Shown here piece by piece: positions 35,724 through 48,060 of a stretch of DNA of 64,000 nucleotides; position 1 is the first letter of the stretch; every line of letters starts with the position of its first letter. Both the position numbers and the translations under genes were made by a program. The stretch spans positions 66,172,056-66,236,055 of the forward strand of contig CM049310.1 of the NCBI GenBank assembly GCA_026874595.1, in the 5' to 3' direction. Source of the DNA: Sipunculus nudus (lineage: Eukaryota; Annelida; Sipuncula; Golfingiida; Sipunculidae). The notes below the pieces were generated by a model. That model did no database searches, was not told where the DNA came from, and saw nothing but the letters and a program-made list of their open reading frames with translations.

Positions 35724-37230
35724 GTATTTTGGGGGGAAAATCGGAAAATTCGAAAATTTCACTCCAAATTTCTCATTTGTTAAGTTAGAGAGGTCTAGTT
35801 TTTTGCATTGTGTAGCATTTAATATGCTCTATGGAAAATTAATGCAAGTCTCGCTAAATCTCGTGCCATTTTTCGTCAAACGAGATTTTTCGAGATTTCA
35901 TTAAATACGATTTTGAGGTGGCAGTTTTACAGCTAACGTTCTAAAAGTGACATATTTTCTGTTTTTCTGTATTATCTTGAACTTGTTTTTTCATTTTTCG
36001 AAAATAGCCACCAGGGGGCGTGGTACCGGAAACACTACAACTTTTCATTTTTTCGCAATATCTAAAAAAATATTAAGCATATAACAATTTTCTTTGTCGC
36101 ATCTAAAACTAGGATCATTGCCTTATTCCTTCCTACATATAGCCTTGTGCTGCCGTTACCATGGTTACCAAATTTTGGGGTTAAACTTGACGATCTGAAA
36201 ATATGTAGTTTTTGGCTTCTATCTCAGTTAATATTTATGCTTTAAGGGTCTAGTTTTTAGCATAAGGCTGCTTTCTCTTGGTTCTAAGCCATTTCATTGC
36301 AATTCTCATCAAATTTCGCTCGGTTTATTGCCAAACGAGAAATTACGAGATTTCACAGAAATGCTTATAACTTGATCACGGTTAATGCTAAAATGGAGTA
36401 GTTTTCAGCATTTGGTAGTATTTCAGAAGCTGGACATGATTACACTGCTAATCTCGCCACATCTCGTATCATCTCCCGCCAAACGAGAATATTTTAGATT
36501 TCAAACAAATGTCTTTATGTCGGTCATTTTCATGCTAGATATTTTATTTTTCTATTGTTCAAGAATCATTTGACTAGTTTTAAGTGATAAAAGTGAATAT
36601 CTCGTCATATCTCGCACCATTTCTTGTCAAACGAGAACATGGGACCATTCAAAGAAATGCCTATAATTGTGTTATTTTTATGTGGAAGACTTATAGTTTT
36701 CAGCATTTGATAGCGTCTAACATTCTCGGTCACATTATATGATTATATTGTAAGTTTCTTCGAATCTTGCATCGTTTTTCTTCAAATAAAAAAAGTACAT
36801 CCAATTGCCATGACCATAAGCGATGGCAGTATGTAATAGTAAATGTCGGCAGGGGCATTACATTTGACAGTTGGAGCTTTGTTCTATGGATGTGCGATGG
36901 TCCTTGAAAAGACACAATCCGGATTGATCCCACCTGTGCTTTTGGTGGTGGCCTCTTTTCATTCTTTGTATGGCCGCACTTTGAGGATTTCAATGCATTG
37001 AGAGCTTAATTACCTGTTGTAAAGGATAATCCCTTAAAAAAAAAACAAAAAAAAAACAAAGAGAGAGGCTCCCCGAAATGTTACGGAATGCAGAGATAGT
37101 GTTGCTAGTAAGCACAATCACAACTATAATATCAGGGACGGATCCCCGATTTGCAGTTGGGTGTGTCAAATCAGGGACGGATATCCGGTTTGCAATTAGG
37201 GGTAGGGGTTAAATATAAATTATACATCAT

Positions 37231-37231
37231 A

Positions 37232-37292
<61 letters not shown>
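37231..37292. repeat. (TAA)n microsatellite
   Basis: About 60 bp of AAT/TAA repeats. A shorter run occupies the equivalent place in the next unit (about 39618-39648), so the microsatellite is part of the duplicated unit and has changed length since duplication. Confidence 0.9.
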
Positions 37293-37293
<1 letters not shown>

Positions 37294-37820
37294 TACTAAT
37301 AAAATTTCGCGAAGCTTACTTTTATCATTTTGGTAAATAACCACCCAGATGCCGCTGCAGTAATCATTATTGTACCATATCTCCAAAACTATAAACTGTG
37401 TCACAACTTTGATTGTAGCATCTGAAACTAGATTTAATGCGTTTATCCTCTTGGTTACTCTTTCATATTCTTCCCTTACCATAGTGACCTTATGTAGGTT
37501 ACAATTCATGAAATTCAAAGTATGAAGAATTATTCGAATAGACTGTGGCTTATTTTATTCATGCTTTCAATTTTGTATGGCATGAGTACACGACCTTCAC
37601 CTGGAGTTTTTTTTCTGTCTGTCTGTCTGTTTGTCTGTCTACTCGTCTGCGACTTTTGAAAATCAGTAAAACCACATAAAGATGTGCTTATGTTTTCCAA
37701 ACAATAGGGGTTGGTCATTTGACCTGTTCCAAATGTTTTTTGCCTTTCTGCTGTTTGTTGTCTGTTAGTTTGACTTTCTAATTTCTACTTCCGGCAAGTC
37801 CCGACCTATGGTCGTCTAGT

Positions 37821-39614
37821 TTGTTTGTCTGTCTGTCTGTCTGTATGTCTGCGCGCTACAGGCCACAATTTTAAAGCAATCGCTCTGAAACTTATAGATA
37901 TAGTGTAAGATCGGTTCTCCTCGGAGCCTATTGTTTTTGGTCATGATCGGTCAAAGGTCAAGGTCAGTGTCACCAAAACACCTAAAATTTTTATTTTCTT
38001 CATATCTTCGTCAATAATAATCGTAGCCGCATAATCAGTAGCTCATTTTACTCCTCTTTATGTTAGCTTTCTAATTGCTATCAAATTTTTCTGGTCAATG
38101 GTTACCATGGTAATGTATTTTTTGGGGAAAATCTTAAAATTCGAAAATTTCACTCCAAATTTCTCATTTTTTAAGTTAGAGAGCTCTAGTTTTTTGCATT
38201 GTGTAGCATTTTATACGCCCTGTGCTAAATTAATGCAAGTCTCGCAAAATCTCGTGCCATTTGTCGTCAAATGAGACTTTTCGAGATTTCATTAAATACG
38301 ATTTAGAGGTAGCAGTTTTACAGCTGAGGTTCTGAAAGTGACAAATTTTCTGTTTTTCTGTATAATCTCGAACTTGTTTTTTCATTTTTCGAAAATAACC
38401 ACCAGGGGGCGTGGTACTGGAAACACTACAACTTATCATTTTTCCGCAATATCTTAAAAAATATTAAGCAAATAACATTTTTTTTGGGTCGCATCTAAAA
38501 CTAGGATCATTGCCTTATTCCATCTGACATATAGCCTTGTGCGGCCGTTGCCATGGTTACCAAATTTTTGGGTTAAACTTGATGATCTGAAAATATGTAG
38601 TTTTTGGCTTCTATCTCGGTTAATATTTATGCTTTAAGGGTCTAGTTTTTAGCATAAGGCTGCTTTCTCTTGGTTCTGAGCCATTCAATTGCAAGTCTCG
38701 TCAAATCTCGCTCGGTTTTTTGCCAAACGAGAAATTACGAGATTTCACAGAAATGCTTATAACTTGATCACGGTTAATGCTAAAATGGAGAAGTTTTCAG
38801 CATTTGGTAGTATTTCAGAAGCTGGACATGAATACACTGCAAATCTCGCCTCATCTCGTATCATCTCCCACCAAACGAGAATATTTTAGATTTCAAACAA
38901 ATGTCTTTATCTCAGTCATTTTCATGCTAGATATTTTATTTTTCTATTGTTCAAGAATCATTTGACTAGTTTTAAGTGATAAAAGTGAATATCTCGTCAT
39001 ATCTCGCACCATTTCTTGTCAAACGAGAACATGGGACCATTAAAAGAAACGCCTATAATTGTGTTATTTTTATGTGGAAGACTTATAGTTTTCAGCATTT
39101 GATAGCGTCTAACATTCTCGGTCACATTATATGATTATATTGTAAGTTTCTTAAAATCTTGCACCGTTTTTCTTCAAATAAAAAAAGTACATCCAATTGC
39201 CATGAAAACAAGCGATGGCAGTATGTGATAGTAAATGTCAGCAGGGGCATTACATTTGACAGTTGGAGCTTTGTTCTATGAATGTGCGATGGTCCATGAA
39301 AAGACACAATCCGGATTGATCCCACCTGTGCTTTTGGTGTTGGCCTCTTTTCATTCTTTGTATGGCCGCACTTTGAGGATTTCAATGCATTGAGAGCTTA
39401 ATGACCTGTTGTAAAGGATAATCCCTTTAAAAAAAACAAAAACAAAGAGAGAGGCTCCCCGAAATGTTACGGAATGCAGAGATAGTGTTGCTGGTAAGCA
39501 CAATCACAACTATAAAATCAGGGACGGATCCCTGATTTGCACTTGGGTGTGTCAAATCAGGGACGGATATCCGGTTTGCAATTAGGGGTAGGGGATAAAT
39601 ATAAATTATACATC

Positions 39615-39649
<35 letters not shown>

Positions 39650-40178
39650 TACTAATAAAATTTCGCGAAGCTTACTTTTATTATTTTGGAAAATAACCAC
39701 CAGATGCCGCTGCAGTAATCATTATTGTACCATATCTCCAATACTATAAACTGTGTCACAACTTTGATTGTAGCATCTGAAACTAGATTTAATGCGTTTA
39801 TCCTCTTGGTTACTCTTTCATATACTTCCCTTAGCATAGTGACCTTATGTAGGTTACAATTCATGAAATTTAAAGTATGAAGAATTATTCGAATAGACTG
39901 TGGCTTATTTTATTCATGCTTTCAATTTTGTATGGCATGAGTACACGACCTTCACCTGGAGTTTTTTTTTCTGTCTGTCTGTCTGTTTGTCTGTCTACTC
40001 GTCTGCTACTTTTAAAAATCAGTAAAACCACATAAAGATGTGCTTATGTTTTTTTCAAACAATAGGGATGGGTCATTTGACCTGTTCCAAATGTTTTTTG
40101 CCTTTCTGCTGTTTGTTGTCTGTTAGTTTGACTTTCTAATTTCTACTTCCGGCAAGTCCCGACCTATGGTCGTCTAGT
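37821..40178. repeat. 2.4-kb composite repeat, unit 2
   Basis: A close copy of 35461-37820 in the same orientation, including 'aggcagagagtgttg'-type flank sequence, CTCF-like sites at 38399 and 39697, X-box-like sites at 38101 and 38547 and the same hairpin plus CTAGT end (40160-40178). Divergence from unit 1 is low by eye, so the duplication is recent relative to the other repeats. Confidence 0.85.
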
Positions 40179-40179
40179 T

Positions 40180-40211
<32 letters not shown>

Positions 40212-42470
40212 CGCACTCTACAGCCCACAATTTTGCACCAATCGCTCTGAAACTTTTAGATAATGTGTAAAATCGGTTCTCCTCGGAGCCTATTGTTTTT
40301 GGTCATGATCGGTCAAAGGTCAAGGTCAGTGTCACCAAAAAACCTAAAATATTTATTTTCTTCATATCTTCGTCAATAATAATCGTAGCCGCATAATCTG
40401 TAGCTCATTTTATTCCTCTTTATGTTTGCTTTCCAAGTGCTAGCAAATTTTTCCGGTCAATTGTTACTATGGTAACGTATTTTTGGGGGAAAATCAGAAA
40501 ATGCGAAAATTTCACTCCAAATTTCTCATTTTATAAGTTAGAGAGGTCTAGTTTTTTGCATTGTGTAGCATTTAATATGCTCTGTGCTAATTTAATGCAA
40601 GTCTCGCAAATTCTCGTGCCATTTGTCGTCAAATGAGACTTTTCGAGATTTCATTAAATACGATTTAGAGGTGGCAGTTTTACAGCTAAGGTTCTGAAAG
40701 TGACATATTTTCTGTTTTTCTGTATTATCTCGAACTTGTTTTTCCATTTTTCGAAAATAGCCACCAGGGGGCGTGGTACTGGAAACACTACAACTTATCA
40801 TTTTTCCGCAATATCTAAAAAAATATTAGGCATATAACACATTTTTTCGTCGCATCTAAAACTAGGATCATTGCCTTATTCCTTCGTCCATTTAGCCTTG
40901 TGCTGCGGTTACCATGGTTACCAAATTTTTGGGTAAAACTTGACAATCTGAAAACATTATGTTTTTGGCTTTTATCTCTGTTTATATTTATGCTACAAGG
41001 GTCTAGTTTTTTGCATAAGGCAGCATTCCCTTGGTTCTAAGTCATTCAATTGCAAATTTCATCAAATTCCGCTCGGTTTTTCGTCAAACAAGAAATTACG
41101 AGATTTTAAACAAATATCTGTACCTCGGCTATTTTAATGCTACAAGGGTCTAGTTTTTATTGTTCTAGGATTTTTCAGTAGATTAAAGTGATACAAGTGA
41201 ATATCTCGTCAAATCTCGCACCATTTGTCGTCAAACGAGAACAGGGGACCATTTTAACAAATGCCTATAATGCTGTCATTTTTTACACTACAGACATATA
41301 GTTTTCAGCATGTGACAGCGTCTGACACTCTAAGTCATATTATGTGATTATATAGCAATTCTCGTTAAATCTCGCCTCGTTTTTTATCAAATGATGAAGA
41401 TACACCCAATTGCCGTGAGCACAAGTGGCTTCAGGGTTGACCGGTAAGTGCCGGCAAGGCCATTACAGTTGCAAGTTGGCGTGCGCGGTCGTCCATGAAT
41501 TTCACAAAGCAACATTGAATAGAGGACAAAAGCCGCTAAATTTGAATTGAACACACCTGTTATTTTCATTGTGTCCCCTTGTGGTGCCACTTGTGTTGCC
41601 AGGAACCACCGGCAAATCTTTCAAACCAGGGACGGATCCCCGATTTTGAAGTTGGGTGTTTCAAAATATGGGCGGATCCCTGGTTTAGCAGTTGGGGGGG
41701 GGGGGCAGGTGATAAATTTTAATTATACATCAAATATTTATAATAAAAAATATAGTATTTCGAAACTTATTTTTTTCTTTTAGAAAATAGCCGCCAGATG
41801 GCGCTGCAGCAATCATTATTGTGCCATATCTCCAAAACTATACACACTGTCACAACATTGATTGCAGAATCTAATACTGGATTTAATGCGTTTATCCTCC
41901 TGGGGACTCTGTCATATTCTACAGGGGTTAAATTTTAATTATCAATCAAATATATATGATAAAAAAGATCTGGGAACTTATTTTTTTCCCTTTTAGAAAA
42001 TAGCCGCCAGATGGTGCTGCAGCAATCATTATTGTGCCATATCTCGAAAACTATAGACAGTGTCACAACATTGATTGCAGCATCTGAAACAAGATTTAAT
42101 GCGTTTATCCTCGTGGGGACACTCTCATATTCTTCCATTACCATGGGGACCTAATATACGTTACAATTATATTCTTCTTTTTCTTAAAATTCAAAATATG
42201 GCGTTTTATTCTAATAGACGGTTTTCCATTCTCCATGACAGGAGTACATGGCCTTCACATGAAGTTTTTTCCCGTCTGTCTGTCTGTTTGTCTTCTCATC
42301 TGCGACTTTTGAAAATCAGCATAACCACACAAAATTGTGCTTCTGTTTCCGCCATAATTGGGATTATTCATTTGAACAGTTCCAAAAATAACCTGACTGT
42401 CTTCTGTATGTTGTCTCCTAGTTTGAATTTCGTATTTCCGCTTCCAGCAAGCGTTCGACCTCTGGTCTTC
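40179..42470. repeat. 2.4-kb composite repeat, unit 3 (different right half)
   Basis: The left half matches units 1 and 2 (anchor at 40284, CTCF-like site at 40761, X-box-like at 40908). From about 41090 it instead matches 46660-47640, including two closely spaced CTCF-like sites (41791 and 42004) and 'gggcggatcc' phrases. The block looks like a recombinant of two subtypes. Confidence 0.8.
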
Positions 42471-45400
42471 TTGTTTGTTTGTCTGCACTCTCCTGGCCAC
42501 AATTTTGCCACAATAACCTTGAAACTTACAGGGATGATGAAAAACATAATTTCTAGGTGCCCTATTGTTTTTGGTTAAAATAGGTCAAAGGTCAAGGTCA
42601 AGGTCTTCAAAAGTTCCTAAAGTGCTCTTTTCTTCATATCTCCATTACTATTTGTCATAGCCACTTCAAACGTGGCTCATTTTAATCGGCATTCCAAGGA
42701 CTTTCTTCTGATATATATGTTGCTGAAATCTGCTGTTTCTATGGTTACACATTTTTGGGGAAAACTCATGATTTTCGAAAATAAAAGGCCTAATTTTTGT
42801 AACTTTGTCAGTTTTATAGCTAGAGAGGTCTGGTTTTTTGCATAATGTAGCCCGTCAAGAGTTCTCGACGATCCAATACCAAGTCTCGCCAATTCTAGCA
42901 TGAAATCTCGCCATACGAGATATTTCGTGATATCATTAATGATACCCTAGATGCCACAAATTTGAAGTATTTGTTATGAAACTGATATATTTTATATCCA
43001 ACAGCAATATCTCGAAATTATTTTTCCATTTTTTGAATTTGACCGCCAGGGGGCGCTGCAGCGAATACACAGTGACATATCTTGTTTTGACCATATCTCC
43101 AAAACAATTGATCTTACTTACATAAATTATAGCTTATTTTCTTGTCCTGAGTCTTCCCTATATTCTGGTTGGGTCATCTGGTCTCAATCTTGTGTCACTT
43201 TGTCAGTGTGTCTGTCTGTTTGTCTGCTGTCCACAATCACGCCCGCTGGTTGGTGTAGCATGTTACATATAGCAAAGTACAAGCCATAGTTTTTAACGAA
43301 TCTTTTTGAAACTAGTACATCTTATATCTGAGACTAATATCTAGAAACAGGTATTTCATTTTCTGGCTGTGGCCGCTAGGGGGCGCTGCAGTCAACCCCG
43401 CTCGAACATGTCGTCTTTCGGCCATATCTCCAAAAATGTTAGTCGTAATTACATATATTATAGCTTATATTCTTGCCTTGAGTCTTCTGGATGTTATCGA
43501 TGGGTCATCTGGCCTGAATCATTTGTCACTTTGTCAGTATGGCCGTCTGTTTGTCCGCTGTCCTCAGTTTAACTACTTGCCAGTGCATGCATCTTACATA
43601 TAGCAATCTACAATCTCCAGTTTTACACACATCATTTTGAAACTGATACGAAATATGCCTTGCACTAATATCTATAAAGAGTTTTTCATTTTCTCAATAT
43701 GGCTACCAGAGGGAGCTGCAGTCAAACAATTTATCCTGTAAAATGTTGGCTGTATCTCGAAAACTGTTAATCTGTACCACATAAATTATAGCCTTTTTTC
43801 GTACTCTTCTTCATTGCTCGTGCATTTTTAATTTCAAGGTCATTTCCGGCAAGCGTGTGACCTGTGGTCGTCTAGTCTGTTTGTTTGTCTGTCCAGTCTC
43901 TACAGGATGCAATTTTGATCCCATCGCTTTCAAACTTTCACAGTTTGTGTAAAATCAAAAATGCAAGAAGCCTATTGTTTTTGGGCAATATAGGTCAAAG
44001 GTCAAGGTCAAGCTCATCAAAAGTTCCTAAAGTGCTCTTTTCTTCATATCTCCATTACTATTTGTCATAGCCACTTCAAACATGGCTCATTTTAATTGGC
44101 ATTCCAAGGCCTTTCTTCTGATATATATGTTGCTGAAATCTGCTGTTTCTATGGTTACACATTTTGGGGAAAACTCATGATTTTTGAAAATAAAAGGCCT
44201 AATTTTTGTAATTTTGTCAGTTTTATAGCTAGAGTGATCTAGTTTTTTGCATCAGGTAGCATTCAACTAGTACTACAAGATTTTATTACAAGTCTTGCAG
44301 TATCTCGTAAAATATCTCGTGAATAGAGATATTTCGAGATTTCATTCATCTTGCGCCAAAGGCCACATTATTGCAGGAATCTTTTTGAAACTGACATATT
44401 ATAAGTCCTACACTAGTATCTTGAAATTTTTTTTTCATTTTTTGAATAGGGCCGCTAGGGGGCGCTGGATGCGAACCTCCCGAACATATAATATTTTGGC
44501 CATATCTCCAAAATTATAAGCCTCAATTACATAAACTATAACTTATTTTCTTCCTCTGAGTCTTCTCCATAACCTAGTGTAGTCATCTGGTCACAATTTT
44601 GTGACACTTTTTCAGTGTGTCTGTCTGTTTGTCAGTTGTCCTCAAATTCGCCGGCATGCTCTTGCGTCTCACATATAGCATTCTACAGGCCACAGTTTTG
44701 ACGGAATCCTTTTGAAACTATTACATCTTAAGTCTTACACTAATATCTCGAAACCAATTTTTCATTTTCCGGATATGGCTGCTAGGGGGCGCTGAACTCG
44801 AACCTCTCCCAACATATCATGCTTTGGCAATATCTCCAAAACTATAAACCTCAATTACATAAACTGTAGCTTTTTTCTTCCTTTGAGTCTTCTCCATAAC
44901 CTGGAGTAGTCATCTGGACTCAATCTTGAGTCACTTTGTCAGTGTTTTCGTCTGTTTGTCAGTTGTCCTCAAATTCGCCTGCTTGTTGGCTCTTGCGTCT
45001 CACATATAGCATTCTATAGGCCACAGTTTTGACGGAATCCTTTTGAAACTATTACATCTTATGTCTTACACTAATATCTAGAAATAAATTTTTCATTTTC
45101 CGGATATGGCCACTAGTAGGCGCTGCACACGACCCTCACACACATACCATTGTATTGGCCATATCTCTACACCCAAAGCCTCAGTTACATAAACTATAGC
45201 TTATTTTCTTCCTTTGAGTCTTCTCCATAACCTGATTAAGGCATCTGGTTTCAATCTTCTGTCACTTTGTCAGTGTGTCCATCTGTTTGTCCGTTATCCT
45301 CAAAGTCGCCTTACATATAGCATTCTACAGGCCACAGCTTTGAAGGAATCCTTTTGAAACTGGGACATCTCATGTCATACACTAATAATACGAAACGCAT

Positions 45401-45750
45401 TTGTCGTCTTGGGAATATGTCTGCTAGAGGGCGCTACAGTCGAGCCTCCCAAGTATATCATTAATTTGCCAGACCTCCAAAACTATAAATCTAAATTACA
45501 TAAATCATTTTCTTCCTTTGAATCTTCTCAATCACTAGGTTATGTCATCTGGTGTCAATCTTGTCTCACTAAATCACTATGTCTGTCTGTTCGTCTTTTG
45601 TTGTCAGCTTTGTCTGCTTGCCTGTTCTTTTGTTTCATATGTCATTCAACGGGCCACATATTCTCAGCAATGTCCCTGAGAGTCATTCCATTAATAGAAA
45701 ACCGACAATATGTTCTGTCTGTCCGTCTGTGTTTCACTTCCGATTTCCGG
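42471..45750. repeat. 1.41-kb tandem duplication with expanded 330-bp units
   Basis: 42460-42900 and 43870-44310 are near-identical at an offset of 1410 bp, each with a perfect direct repeat AGGTCAAAGGTCA (42582-42594 and 43992-44004). Each is followed by 330-bp units: CTCF-like cores at 43043, 43373 and 43703 in the first, and at 44452, about 44779, 45110 and 45421 in the second. Small frames in this region are not conserved between copies. Confidence 0.8.
42582..42594. promoter_or_regulatory. Nuclear-receptor DR1-like element
   Basis: AGGTCAAAGGTCA is a perfect direct repeat of the AGGTCA half-site with one base between, followed by AGGTCA again. An identical copy is at 43992-44004, and near copies lie at about 29007, 33368, 35566, 37950, 40313 and 45900. 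Whether any is bound is unknown. Confidence 0.4.
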
Positions 45751-48060
45751 CAAGCGTTCGACCTATGGTCGTCTAGTTTGTCTGTTTGTCTGTCTGTCTG
45801 TGCTCTACAGGTCACAATTTTGCACCAATCGTCCTGAAACTTATAGATAAAGTGTAAGATCTTTTCTCCTCGGAGCCTATTGTTTTTGGTCATGATCGGT
45901 CAAAGGTCAAGGTCAGTGTCACCAAAAAACCTAAAATCTTTATTTTCTTCATATCTTTGTCAATAATAATCGTAGCCGCATAATCTGTAGCTCATTTTAT
46001 TCCTCTTAATGTTAGCTTTCCAAGTGCTAGCACATTTTTCCCGTCAATGGTTAGCATGGTAACGTATTTTTGGGGGAAAATCAGAAAATTCGAAAATTTC
46101 CTTCCAAATTTCTCATTTTTTAAGATAGAGAGGTCTAGTTTTCTGCATTGTGTAGCGTTTATAGGTTCTATGCAAAATTAATGCAAGTCTCGCAAAATCT
46201 CGTGCCATTTGTCGTCAAATGAGACTTTTCGAGGTTTCATTAAATACAATTTAGAGGTGGCAGTTTTACAGCTAAGATTCTGAAAGTGACATATTTTCTG
46301 TTTTTCTGTATTATCTCAAACTCGTTTTTTCATTTTTCGAAAAAAGCCACCAGGGGCGTGGTACTGGAAACACTACAACTTATCATTTTTCCGCAATATC
46401 TAAAAAAATATTAAGCATATAACAAATTTTTTTGTCGCATCTTAAACTAGGATCATTGCCTTATTCCTTTGTACATATAGGCTTGTGCCTTCATTACTAT
46501 GGTTACCAAATTTTAGGGGAAAACTTGACAATCTGAAAACATGATGTTTTTGGCTTTCTTCTCTGTTAATATTTATGCTACAAGGGTGAAGTTTTTTGCA
46601 TAAGGCAGCCGTCCCTTGGTTCTAAGTCATTCAATTGCAAATCTCGTCAAATCTCGCTCAGTTTATCGTCAAACGAGAAATTACGAGATTTTAAACAAAT
46701 ATCTGTATCTCAGCTATTTTAATGCTACAAGGGTCTAGTTTTTATTGTTCTAGGATTTTTTAGTAGATTAAAGTGACACAAGTGAATATCTCGTCAAATC
46801 TCGCACCATTTGTCGTCAAACGAGAACAGAGGACCATTTAAACAAATGCCTATAATGCTGTCATTTTTTACACTTCAGACATATAGTTTTCAGCATGTGA
46901 CAGCGTCTGACACTCTCAGTCATATAATGTGATTATATAGCAATTCCCGTCAAATCTCGCCTCGTTTTTTATCAATTGATGAAGATAAATCCAATTGCCG
47001 TGAGCACAAGTGGCTTCAGGGTTGACCGGTAAGTGCCGGCAAGGCCATTACAGTTGCAAGTGTCAAAGAATGGGCGGATCCCTGGTTTAGCAGTTAGGGG
47101 CAGGGGTTTAATTTTAATTATACATCAAATATATATAATAAAATAAATATCTGGGAACTTATTTTTTTTTCCCTTTTTAGAAAATAGCCGCCAGATGGCG
47201 CTGCAGCAATCATTATTGTGCCATATCTACAAAACTATAGACAGTGTCAAAACATTGATTGCAGCATCTGAAACTAGATTTAATGCGTTTATCCTCGTGG
47301 GGACTCTGTCATATTCTTCCATTACCATGGTGACCTAATATTCGTTACAATTAAATTCTTCTTATTCTTGAAATTCAAAATATGGAGTTTTATTCTAATA
47401 GACTGTTTTCCATTCTCCATGACAGGAGTACATGGCCTTCACATGGAGTTTTTTCCTGTCTGTTTGTCTGTTTGTCTGTATACTGATCTGCGACTTTTGA
47501 AAATCAGCATAGCCACACAAAATTGTGCTTCTGTTTCCGCCATAATTGGGGTACTTCATTTGACCAGTTCCAAATGTAACCTGGCTGTCTGCTGTATGTT
47601 GTCTCCTAGTTTGACTTTCGTATTTCCGCTTCCGGCAATTGTTCAACCTCTGGTCGTCTAGTCTGTCTGTCTGTTTGTTTTTTTGTCTGTTTGTCCCCAC
47701 TCTCCTGGCCACAATTTTGCAGCAATCAACTTGAAACTTACAGGGATGATTGACAACCCAAAGTCCTTGAACCCTATTGTTTTTTGTCAACATCGCATCA
47801 TGGTGAAGGTCAAGGTCCTGGAAAGTATGCAATACAGTTTTTGCTCCATAACTTTGTAACAAATGGTCGTAGCCACTCAAACCATAGCTTGTTTTATTCG
47901 TCATTCCATGGCCTTTTATATGATGGGTACCTGACTCAAATCTACCGTTACCTTGGTTATGCATTTTTGTGTTAAAACTTGATAATTTGAAAATAGTCAT
48001 GCTACATTTTCTATCTTTGTCAATTTTTAAGCTATAGACGTCTGGTTTTGGTCATTATGT
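45751..48060. repeat. Composite repeat, fourth partial copy
   Basis: Starts with CGACCtatGGTCG and TCTAGT (45759-45777), then the 'cggagcc' anchor at 45871, as in units 1-3. From about 46660 it matches the right half of unit 3 and has CTCF-like sites at 46347 and 47188. It ends near 47644-47662 in another hairpin plus CTAGT, followed by a related but more diverged segment. The 201-codon minus frame 47395-48000 is repeat-derived. Confidence 0.75.

Larger units (their letters stand above)
35461..37820. repeat. 2.4-kb composite repeat, unit 1
   Basis: The anchor 'cggagcc' before 'tgtttttggtcatgatcgg' lies at 35531, and the same anchor is at 37922 and 40284 (spacings 2391 and 2362 bp). The unit holds an AGGTCA run, a perfect X-box-like palindrome GTTACCATGGTAAC (35710-35723), CTCF-like sites at 36008 and 37341, a second X-box-like site (36155), a (TAA)n run and the hairpin end CGACCtatGGTCG followed by TCTAGT (37802-37820). 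Confidence 0.85.
29293..47206 (+). promoter_or_regulatory. 23 CTCF-core-like motifs within repeats, all in one orientation
   Basis: Motifs resembling the CTCF core CC(A/G)C(C/T)AG(G/A)(G/T)GGCG(C/T)(T/G)G start near 29293, 29751, 30488, 30819, 31759, 32921, 33816, 36008, 37341, 38399, 39697, 40761, 41791, 42004, 43043, 43373, 43703, 44452, 44779, 45110, 45421, 46347 and 47188. The best read CCGCCAGGGGGCGCTGCAG (43043), CCGCCAGATGGCGCTGCAG (41791 and 47188) and CCGCTAGGGGGCGCTGCAG (43373). All face the same way and sit inside repeat units, usually after a 'tatctcgaaa...tttcattttt' lead. Motif resemblance is seen directly; binding is inference. Confidence 0.5.

Noticed and set aside
42075-42578. 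167-codon + frame
   Set aside because: Same reason: it crosses the repeat unit and the TCTG run, with no conserved equivalent at 47.3-47.7 kb.
47395-48000. 201-codon minus frame
   Set aside because: It is repeat-derived, contains translated TCTG microsatellite (runs of QTDR-type residues) and is not open in the related copies.
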